Source: Alphaproteobacteria bacterium (GTDB taxonomy: Bacteria; Pseudomonadota; Alphaproteobacteria; UBA828). Taken from it: 64,000 nucleotides of DNA. Both the position numbers and the translations under genes were made by a program. Where the stretch lies: contig JAJDXK010000101.1 of the NCBI GenBank assembly GCA_022823305.1, forward strand, positions 62,001-126,000, written 5' to 3'. Under the pieces are notes generated by a model that saw only the letters and a list, made by a program, of their open reading frames with translations, searched no databases and was not told the origin of the DNA. How positions within the stretch are numbered: position 1 is the first letter of the stretch; each line of letters begins with the position of its first letter. Positions 57,455 through 64,000 of this stretch are shown piece after piece.

Positions 57455-58216
57455 TCAATAGATGCCGGGTATCAGGGCTTTGCGGCGCGGCGGGTAGTCC
57501 TCGAAGGTCTCCAGGCACCAGAGATGGTTGCTGCGCGCCCTGGGCAGCAGGTTGGCGGTGGTGAAGAGCCAGAAGGCGAACCCGCCCCATGACCACGTCG
57601 CGAGCGCCCAGCCGGCCCATTCGATGATCTCCCCCAGGTAGTTGGGGCAGGAGACGAGGCGGAACAGGCCGCCGCGCGGCACGGCGTAGCCGGTCTCGCC
57701 CGGCCGGCGCAGGCGCAGGAGCACGGTGTCGGCGTGATGGTTGAGAGCCATTCCCGACAGGAAGATCGCGAGACCGATCGCGAAGCGGGGGTCGCTCAGC
57801 CACTGAATACCGTAGCCGCCGAACTCCGAGATCACGCGCGCGTTGACGTAGGCGTTGACCATGTTGAAGAAGAAGCCCGATGCGATCACGACGACCGGCA
57901 TCCTGCGTGCGCTCTCGCCCTTGCGCAGGGGGTAGATGAAGGTCCGGTTGACGTAGTGAACCTGCCACATGGCGAGGAAGAGCAGCGGCACGAGCTGCCC
58001 CGCCGCCCTGCCGTCGAGATAGACGGCGAGGAAGGCGGCGACCGCCGGCAGTTCCATGAGAACCCACCCCAGCCTGCTGGGGACGTGCGGCCCCCATCGC
58101 GCACCTTCGTAGTGGCGACCGTAGGGTGCCGGTCTGCGCAGCAGAAACGGCAACGTCAGGCAGCCCGTCGCGATCACTGCCCACACCAGGGCGCCGTGAA
58201 ATTGCAGCTCGGTCAT
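57455..58216 (-). CDS. Steroid 5-alpha-reductase-like membrane protein
   Basis: Integral membrane protein of 253 residues with about six helices. The C-terminal block SCPNYLGEIIEWAGWAL and the ending YPPRRKALIPGIY match the 3-oxo-5-alpha-steroid 4-dehydrogenase family (NADPH-dependent enone reductases, also DUF1295-like methyltransferase relatives). AAGGGG precedes the ATG at 58216. Bacterial substrate unknown. Confidence 0.85.
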   Translation of the reverse strand: MTELQFHGALVWAVIATGCLTLPFLLRRPAPYGRHYEGARWGPHVPSRLGWVLMELPAVAAFLAVYLDGRAAGQLVPLLFLAMWQVHYVNRTFIYPLRKGESARRMPVVVIASGFFFNMVNAYVNARVISEFGGYGIQWLSDPRFAIGLAIFLSGMALNHHADTVLLRLRRPGETGYAVPRGGLFRLVSCPNYLGEIIEWAGWALATWSWGGFAFWLFTTANLLPRARSNHLWCLETFEDYPPRRKALIPGIY

Positions 58217-58387
58217 GTCGCCCCTTTTCGCCCAGCATGACCCTTTCCTCGAACCCTCGCCAGGCCGAGGCGTTGCGTCGCGACTGGGGCAGGCGTAGCA
58301 ACGCACGACAACCGGGCGGGCCGGCGCGAGAAGGCTGTGGGGCCGGTCGGATGACCGGGTCCGATCTCTTGCGAAGCCGGGAGGCGA

Positions 58388-58858
58388 ATGACCGTGTGGA
58401 GCTGCGAAATCCGTACCGAGCCCGTTCGGATCGACGCGCCGGTCGACGTCGTCTGGACCGTGCTCACCGAGGTCGGGAGCTACGGCGAATGGAACCCGTT
58501 CACGCCCCGCGCGCAGACGGATTTCGCCATCAGCTCGCCCGCGCGCCTGCAGGTGAGGATGGGGCCGGCGACCTTCGGAATCGTCGAGACCGTGTGCGCG
58601 GTCGAGAAGCCCCGGCTGATCGCCTGGCAAAAGACCTTCGGCGCCCGCTGGCTCCTGCATGCGCTGCGGGAGCAGCATCTCGAACCCGCCGACGCGACAG
58701 GCTGCCGCTATCACAACACGGACAGGCTGACGGGCGTGCTCGCACCGATCGTCGCGGTGTTCTCCGGCGGCTACATGCGCCGCGGCTTCGAGGACGTGGC
58801 GGAAGGTTTGAAGGGGCGAGCGGAATCGATTCACGCGGGGGCCGGATCGGACGGATGA
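58388..58858 (+). CDS. SRPBCC-family protein
   Basis: START-like lipid/ligand-binding fold of 156 residues: RIDAPVDVVWTVLTEVGSYGEWNPF is the characteristic beginning and GYMRRGFEDVAEGLK the C-terminal helix. Function unknown; polyketide-cyclase-like members bind small hydrophobic molecules. Diverges from the 5-alpha-reductase-like gene across 171 bp. Confidence 0.85.
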   Translation: MTVWSCEIRTEPVRIDAPVDVVWTVLTEVGSYGEWNPFTPRAQTDFAISSPARLQVRMGPATFGIVETVCAVEKPRLIAWQKTFGARWLLHALREQHLEPADATGCRYHNTDRLTGVLAPIVAVFSGGYMRRGFEDVAEGLKGRAESIHAGAGSDG

Positions 58859-58960
58859 TGGAAGGCGTGTCTCCGGCGAGGCGCGCGCGCCCGCCGCATT
58901 GCGCTTTGGCGCGGCGTTGGGCATAAACGCGGCGCGTTCGATCCGAGCGAGGCAAGGGGC

Positions 58961-60277
58961 ATGCGGCGCTCACGCTACTTTCTGCCGACCCTGAGGGAGA
59001 ACCCGGCCGAGGCGCAGATCGCCTCGCATCGGCTGATGCTGCGCGCCGGCATGATCCGCCAGTCGAGCGCCGGCATCTACAGCTGGCTGCCGCTGGGCCT
59101 CCGCGTGCTCAGCAGGATCGAGCAGGTCGTGCGCGAGGAGATGGACGCCGCCGGCTGCCAGGAGATCCTGATGCCGGCAATCCAGCCGGCCGAGCTGTGG
59201 GAGGAAAGCGGCCGCTACCAGGACTACGGCAAGGAGATGCTGCGCATCACCGACCGGCACGAGCGGCCCATGCTCTTCGGCCCCACCCACGAGGAGGTCG
59301 TCACCGACATCTTCCGGGGCGCCGTGCGCAGCTATCGCGACCTGCCGCAGAACCTCTACCAGATCCAGTGGAAGTTCCGGGACGAGCTGCGCCCGCGCTT
59401 CGGCATCATGCGCGGCCGCGAGTTTTACATGAAGGACAACTACTCCTTCGACATCGACCACGCCGGCGCGGTGCGCTCCTACAACCGCATGTTCGTCGCC
59501 TACCTGCGCACCTTCGCCCGCCTCGGGCTCACCTCGATCCCGATGCAGGCGGAGAGCGGGGCCATCGGCGGCGACCTCAGCCACGAGTTCATCGTGCTGG
59601 CCGATACCGGCGAGAGCGCGGTCTACTGCGACCCGGCCTGGCTCGACACCGACCCGCTGGCGCTCGCCATCGACTACGAGGACGACCTGCAGCCCGTCGT
59701 GGACGAGTGGACCCGGCTCTACGCCGCCACCGACGACAAGCACGACCCCTCAACCTGTCCGCTGGCCGAGGACGCGCTCTACCGGGGGCGCGGCATCGAG
59801 GTCGGCCACATCTTCTACTTCGGCACCAAGTACTCGAAGGCGATGGGCGCCACCGTGACCGATCCGGAAGGCAACGACGTCGCGGTCGAGATGGGCTCCT
59901 ACGGGATCGGCGTCTCCCGCCTGGTCGGCGCGATCATCGAGGCGAGCCACGACGAGGCCGGCATCGTCTGGCCCGAGTCCAGCGCGCCCTTCGCGGTCGG
60001 TCTCATCAACCTGCGCGCCGGCGATGCGGCGTGCGACGAGGCCTGCGAGTCGCTCTACGCGCGCCTGACGGACGCCGGGATCGAGGTGCTCTACGACGAC
60101 CGGGACGAGCGCGCGGGCGTCAAGTTCGCCGAGATGGAGCTGATCGGGCTGCCCTGGCAGGTCGCGGTCGGCCCGCGCGGCGTCGCCGCGGGCACGGCGG
60201 AGCTGAAGGCGCGGGCCGGCGGCGAGGCCGAGGCGCTCCCCTTCGACACCGTCCTGGCCCGCCTGACCGGGGATTAG
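58961..60277 (+). CDS. proS: Prolyl-tRNA synthetase, short form
   Basis: Class II aminoacyl-tRNA synthetase of 438 residues charging tRNA-Pro. Motif 2 region [21 protein letters not shown]-like ([16 protein letters not shown]) and motif 3 [12 protein letters not shown] are intact. It lacks the long editing insertion found in the approximately 570-residue form, as usual in alphaproteobacteria. lolC follows after 12 bp. A tRNA-Pro gene lies at 10660. Confidence 0.97.
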   Translation: MRRSRYFLPTLRENPAEAQIASHRLMLRAGMIRQSSAGIYSWLPLGLRVLSRIEQVVREEMDAAGCQEILMPAIQPAELWEESGRYQDYGKEMLRITDRHERPMLFGPTHEEVVTDIFRGAVRSYRDLPQNLYQIQWKFRDELRPRFGIMRGREFYMKDNYSFDIDHAGAVRSYNRMFVAYLRTFARLGLTSIPMQAESGAIGGDLSHEFIVLADTGESAVYCDPAWLDTDPLALAIDYEDDLQPVVDEWTRLYAATDDKHDPSTCPLAEDALYRGRGIEVGHIFYFGTKYSKAMGATVTDPEGNDVAVEMGSYGIGVSRLVGAIIEASHDEAGIVWPESSAPFAVGLINLRAGDAACDEACESLYARLTDAGIEVLYDDRDERAGVKFAEMELIGLPWQVAVGPRGVAAGTAELKARAGGEAEALPFDTVLARLTGD

Positions 60278-60289
60278 CGGCCGGATCGC

Positions 60290-61537
60290 ATGTTCTCGGC
60301 CTTCGAGCGCCTCGTCGCGTTTCGCTACCTGCGCGCCCGCCGGCAGGAGGGCCTGGTCTCGGTCATCGCCGCGTTCTCGCTGATCGGCATCTTCCTCGGC
60401 GTCGCCACGCTCATCATCGTCATGTCGGTGATGAACGGCTTCCGCGAGGAGCTGCTCGCCCGCATTCTCGGGCTCAACGGGCACATGACCGTCTATTCCC
60501 ACCAGGCCGGCCTCGCCGACTACGATCCGCTCGCTGAGCGCCTCGCCGCCATCGACGGCGTGGTCAGCGTCTCGCCCATCGTCGAGGGCCAGGTGATCGC
60601 AGCGGCGCACGGCAACGCCACCTTCGGCCAGGTGCGCGGCGTGCGCGGCGACCACCTCGACGTGCGCCCGCTGGTGACGAGCAACATCCTCGCCGGCCGG
60701 CTCGATGACTTCCGCGCAGGCGCCGGCGTCGTGATCGGCGAGCGCATGGCGCGCAAGCTCGGCGTGCGTGTCGGCGATCCGGTGACGCTGCTCTCGCCGG
60801 AGGGCAGCCGGGCCACGCTGATGGGCACCGTGCCGCGCTCGCGCGCCTATCCCGTGGTGGCGACCTTCGACGTCGGCATGTACGAGTACGACACCACCTT
60901 CATCTTCATGCCGCTGGAGCTCGCCCAGGTCTATTTCAGGCTGCCCGGCGCGGTGACTGCCATCGAGCTCAACGTCGCCGACCCCGACAACGTCCGCGCG
61001 GTGCGCAACGAGGTGCTGGACGCCGTGGAGGGGCAGGGCTGGGTGATCGACTGGCGCCGCGCCAACCAGCAGTTCGTGAACGCGCTCGAAGTCGAGCGCA
61101 ACGTCATGTTCGTGATCCTGACGCTGATCGTGCTGGTCGCCGCCTTCAACATCATCGCCGGGCTCATCATGGTGGTGAAGGACAAGGGCCGCGACATCGC
61201 CATTCTGCGCACGATGGGGGCGACGCGCGGCCAGATCCTGCGCATCTTCTTCATGAACGGGGCGGCGATCGGGATCGCCGGCACGGCTCTCGGCGTCGCC
61301 GGCGGCGTCGCCTTCGCCGCCAACATCGACAGCATCCGCCTCTGGCTCGAGGGCATGACGGACACGGCGCTCTTTCCGGCCGAGATCCGCTTCCTCTCGC
61401 AGCTCCCGTCGCGGACCGACCCGGCCGAGGTGGTGATCGTGGCGGCGATGGCCATCGGGCTCTCGTTCCTGGCGACGATCTACCCCGCCTGGCGGGCGGC
61501 GCGGCTCGATCCGGTGGAGGCGCTCCGCTATGAGTAG
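60290..61537 (+). CDS. lolC: Lipoprotein-releasing ABC transporter permease LolC/LolE
   Basis: Inner-membrane permease of 415 residues with one N-terminal helix (about 22-45), a large periplasmic domain and three C-terminal helices (about 270-400). It releases outer-membrane lipoproteins to LolA. RYLRARRQEGLVSVIAAFSLIGI and the ending WRAARLDPVEALRYE are typical. Alphaproteobacteria usually carry one such gene in place of lolC plus lolE. Overlaps lolD by 8 bp. Confidence 0.95.
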   Translation: MFSAFERLVAFRYLRARRQEGLVSVIAAFSLIGIFLGVATLIIVMSVMNGFREELLARILGLNGHMTVYSHQAGLADYDPLAERLAAIDGVVSVSPIVEGQVIAAAHGNATFGQVRGVRGDHLDVRPLVTSNILAGRLDDFRAGAGVVIGERMARKLGVRVGDPVTLLSPEGSRATLMGTVPRSRAYPVVATFDVGMYEYDTTFIFMPLELAQVYFRLPGAVTAIELNVADPDNVRAVRNEVLDAVEGQGWVIDWRRANQQFVNALEVERNVMFVILTLIVLVAAFNIIAGLIMVVKDKGRDIAILRTMGATRGQILRIFFMNGAAIGIAGTALGVAGGVAFAANIDSIRLWLEGMTDTALFPAEIRFLSQLPSRTDPAEVVIVAAMAIGLSFLATIYPAWRAARLDPVEALRYE

Positions 61538-62213
61538 CGCGCCCGCCCTGGAGCTGCGCGCGCTGGTGCAGACCTTCTATCAGGCCGGCAGCGCCATCGA
61601 GGTGCTGAAGGGCGCCTCGCTCGCGGTCTCGCCGGGCGAGATGGTCGCCCTGGTCGGGCCGTCGGGGGCCGGAAAGTCGACCCTGCTGCAGATCGCCGGC
61701 CTGTTGGAGCGCCCGCGCGCCGGCGAGATCGCCATCGCCGGCGAGCGCTGCGACGGGCTGACCGACCGCCGCCGCACCAGGATCCGGCGCGAGCGGCTGG
61801 GCTTCGTCTACCAGTTCCACCATCTGCTGGCGGAGTTCTCGGCGCTGGAGAACGTGGTCCTGCCGCAGATGATCGCGGGCCGGCCCAGGCGCGCCGCGCG
61901 CGAGCGGAGCCGCGCGCTGCTGGCCCGTCTCGGCCTCGACGCGCGCGAGGGGCACCGGCCCTCGCGGCTCTCCGGCGGCGAGCAGCAGCGCGTCGCCATT
62001 GCCCGCGCCATCGCCAACGAGCCGGCGGTGCTGCTCGCGGACGAGCCGACCGGAAACCTCGACCAGGAGACCGCGGACTCGGTCTTCGCCTCGCTCCTCG
62101 ATATCGTGCGCACGAGCGGGCTCGCAGCCCTGGTCGCCACCCACAACATGGCGCTCGCCGAGCGCATGGACCGGCGCTTCGCGCTCGAGAACGGCGTTCT
62201 CGTCGCGCTGTGA
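61530..62213 (+). CDS. lolD: Lipoprotein-releasing ABC transporter ATPase LolD
   Basis: ATPase of 227 residues. Walker A is GPSGAGKS (43-50), the signature is LSGGEQQRVAIARA, and Walker B is LLADEPTGNLD. Starts within lolC. In many relatives dnaE follows; here a glutamine amidotransferase-like gene does. Confidence 0.95.
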   Translation: MSSAPALELRALVQTFYQAGSAIEVLKGASLAVSPGEMVALVGPSGAGKSTLLQIAGLLERPRAGEIAIAGERCDGLTDRRRTRIRRERLGFVYQFHHLLAEFSALENVVLPQMIAGRPRRAARERSRALLARLGLDAREGHRPSRLSGGEQQRVAIARAIANEPAVLLADEPTGNLDQETADSVFASLLDIVRTSGLAALVATHNMALAERMDRRFALENGVLVAL

Positions 62214-62232
62214 CCGGCCCGGGATCGAGCCC

Positions 62233-62958
62233 ATGACCCGCGACCCCTCCAGTCCCGCCGTGCTGCTGGTGACCCACGTCACCGCCATCGACGTGGGTGC
62301 GGTGCCGTCACTGCTGGCCTCATTCGGGCAGCCCTCGCGGGTCATCAGGGCCAACAAGGGGGAGCCCTTTCCCGACGACGTGGAAACGCTCGCCGGCGTG
62401 GTCAGCTTCGGCGGGCCGCAGAGCGCCAACGACGATCACATCGACTACGTGCGGGCGGAGCTCGACTGGATCCCGCGCGTGATCGCCGCGGGCGTGCCCA
62501 TGCTCGGAATCTGCCTCGGCAGCCAGATGGTGGCGCGCACCCTGGGCGCCCGCGTGGCGCCGGACCCCGACGGCCTCTACGAGTTCGGCTACTACCCCAT
62601 CGAGCCGGTGGCCGGCGCGGCCGAGGCGCTCGCCCTCGATGCGCCGCTCACGGTGGCGCACCGCCACGGCGAGGCGTTCACGATCCCGGACGGCGCCCGC
62701 CGCCTGGCCCGCCGCGACGGGTTCGAGAACCAGGCCTTCCGCCATGGCGGGACGACCTGGGGCCTTCAGTTCCATCCGGAGGTCGACGACGCGGTGCTTG
62801 CGCGCTGGATCGACCGCGACCCGCCGGCCGAGGACCTGGCGCGCAACGGGGCGCAGACGCCGGCCGAGCAGCGCGCCAATCACGCCCGCTACCACGGGGC
62901 GGTGCATGACTGGCTCGGGCGCTTCCTCGCGCTCTGGCTCGCGAGCGCGGAGCGCTGA
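62233..62958 (+). CDS. Class I glutamine amidotransferase-like protein
   Basis: GMP-synthase-like GATase domain protein of 241 residues without a synthetase domain. The triad is C94 (GICLGSQ), H181 and E183 (LQFHPEV). ATG at 62233. Stand-alone members include gamma-glutamyl hydrolases for polyamine breakdown; the substrate here is unknown. Four bases separate it from ubiX. Confidence 0.87.
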   Translation: MTRDPSSPAVLLVTHVTAIDVGAVPSLLASFGQPSRVIRANKGEPFPDDVETLAGVVSFGGPQSANDDHIDYVRAELDWIPRVIAAGVPMLGICLGSQMVARTLGARVAPDPDGLYEFGYYPIEPVAGAAEALALDAPLTVAHRHGEAFTIPDGARRLARRDGFENQAFRHGGTTWGLQFHPEVDDAVLARWIDRDPPAEDLARNGAQTPAEQRANHARYHGAVHDWLGRFLALWLASAER

Positions 62959-62962
62959 GGCG

Positions 62963-63541
62963 GTGAGGAGCCTCGTCGTCGGCATCACCGGCGCGAGCGG
63001 TGCCGTCTATGGCGTGCGCCTCCTGGAGGTGCTCGCGCCGATGCCGGTCGAGACCCACCTCGTGGTGAGCAAGTGGGGGCAGCGCACCCTCGAGCACGAG
63101 ACCGGCAGGAGCCTCGACGACCTGCGCGCGCTGGCGGAGCGCCACTACGCGCCGGGCGACATGGCGGCCCTGATGTCCTCGGGCTCGGCCGCGATCGACG
63201 GCATGGTGGTGGCGCCGTGCTCGGCGCGGAGCCTCGCCGCGATCGCCTGCGGGCTCAGCGAGAACCTGATCCACCGCGCGGCCGACGTGATGATCAAGGA
63301 GCACCGGCCGCTCGTGCTCCTGGTGCGCGAAACGCCGCTCAGCGCCATTCACCTGGAGAACATGCTCAAGCTCGCGCGCCTCGGCGTGACGATCCTGCCC
63401 CCCGTTCCCGCCTTCTACGGCAGGCCGGAGTCCATCGATGCGATGGTCGACTACACCGTTGCGCGGACGCTGGACCAGGTGGGGCTCAGGCGCGACTCCA
63501 ACGCGCGCTGGCAGGGCGGGCTCGGCCGGCCCGGCGAGTAG
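62963..63541 (+). CDS. ubiX: Flavin prenyltransferase UbiX
   Basis: Makes prenylated FMN, the cofactor of UbiD-type decarboxylases (ubiquinone synthesis or aromatic acid metabolism), 192 residues. VGITGASGAVYGVRLLE binds FMN; VVAPCSARSLAAIACGLSEN and RETPLSAIHLENML are typical. GTG start at 62963. ubiD is not in the window. Confidence 0.95.
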   Translation: MRSLVVGITGASGAVYGVRLLEVLAPMPVETHLVVSKWGQRTLEHETGRSLDDLRALAERHYAPGDMAALMSSGSAAIDGMVVAPCSARSLAAIACGLSENLIHRAADVMIKEHRPLVLLVRETPLSAIHLENMLKLARLGVTILPPVPAFYGRPESIDAMVDYTVARTLDQVGLRRDSNARWQGGLGRPGE

Positions 63542-63566
63542 TCGGCCAGGCGGCCGCGCCGCGGAC

Positions 63567-64000
63567 TCAGAAGGTGTGCGCTGCCGCGATCGCGATGGCG
63601 CGCTCGATATCGGCGATGGCGCTGGCCATCTCGCGCCCGATCAGGTCCATCTTGCGCAGCTGCTCCAGGCGCGGCTCGACCCGGTCGATCTCCTTCTTGG
63701 AGAAGATGGTGCGCAGGATGTTGCAGGCGTCGACGAGGCAGATCAGGGCGACGTCCCGCGGGTCGGGCACCTCGTCCGAGAACAGCACGTCGGCGATGCG
63801 CTTCTTGGCCTCCTGCTCGACCTTGCCGTCGATGGTCGGATAGCGGCGGGAGCGGAATACCCACAGGAACTTTTCCTCGCGGCGCTCCAGCACGCCGTGC
63901 TCCACCAGGCTGGTCAACGCGGCTTCCCGAATCGTCTTGGCCGGGTCGGCGGAAGCCTCGTCGGCGGACAGCGTCTCGATCCAGGTCCGGGTGTTCGTGA
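63567..64000 (-). CDS. GPP34 (GOLPH3-like) family protein (5' end outside window)
   Basis: About 144 C-terminal residues are visible; the frame is open to the right edge (TRTWIETLSADEASADP onwards), so the start lies beyond 64000. The blocks SLVEHGVLERREEKFLWVF, RRYPTIDGKVE, DPRDVALICLVDACN and KMDLIGREMASAI match the GPP34 family, known in eukaryotes to bind phosphatidylinositol-4-phosphate at the Golgi. Bacterial members are mostly uncharacterised. It converges with ubiX. Confidence 0.85.
   Translation of the reverse strand, partial: TNTRTWIETLSADEASADPAKTIREAALTSLVEHGVLERREEKFLWVFRSRRYPTIDGKVEQEAKKRIADVLFSDEVPDPRDVALICLVDACNILRTIFSKKEIDRVEPRLEQLRKMDLIGREMASAIADIERAIAIAAAHTF

Overview
The window is very GC-rich and densely packed. 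It reads as a chromosomal segment of an alphaproteobacterium, most likely Rhodospirillales-like. The grounds are a complete fourteen-gene nuo operon followed by birA, coaX, rnj, mce and a DUF1467 gene; a short-form proS next to lolC and lolD; a SUF operon led by an Rrf2 regulator; and an HU gene. No phage, transposase, integrase or CRISPR array was seen.

Left part (1-15.1 kb). A Tat-exported solute-binding protein runs off the left edge, followed by acetoacetyl-CoA synthetase. A MntA/HepT toxin-antitoxin pair comes next. The SUF iron-sulfur operon (regulator, sufB, sufC, sufD, sufS, sufU, a DUF59/SufT-like gene, sufA) has a good sigma70-like promoter. A tRNA-Pro, a DUF502 membrane protein, a short-chain dehydrogenase, an N-carbamoyl-D-amino-acid hydrolase-like amidase, a quinone-oxidoreductase-like enzyme and HU follow.

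Central part (15.2-33.8 kb). tRNA-Val and tRNA-Asp precede nuoA to nuoN. These encode respiratory complex I, whose Fe-S clusters would be supplied by the SUF machinery. birA, coaX, rnj, mce and DUF1467 continue the same tightly coupled strand. birA has no ATG, GTG or TTG start and apparently begins at a CTG overlapping the nuoN stop.

Accessory block (33.8-58.9 kb). About 25 kb separate DUF1467 from proS-lolC-lolD, genes that from memory usually follow it directly in related bacteria. The block is dominated by transport and catabolism. It holds a polyamine-type ABC transporter without an ATPase, a periplasmic binding protein fused to a VOC domain, a DUF3830 gene, a RelB/YafQ-type toxin-antitoxin pair, an oxidoreductase with a phytanoyl-CoA dioxygenase-like gene, and HyuA/HyuB hydantoinase/oxoprolinase. 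An isochorismatase-fold amidohydrolase then leads a full five-gene branched-chain-amino-acid/urea-type ABC transporter, flanked by a LuxR solo. HyuAB, the amidohydrolase and the transporter suggest uptake and stepwise hydrolysis of a hydantoin, ureide or cyclic amide. Two noncoding elements sit there: a perfect ATACCCCC/GGGGGTAT palindrome and a nested RNA hairpin before the binding-protein gene.

Right part (58.9-64 kb). proS, lolC and lolD are followed by a glutamine amidotransferase-like protein, ubiX, and a GPP34-family gene cut by the right edge. All functions are inferred by reading translated sequences and recalling families; no database search was run.
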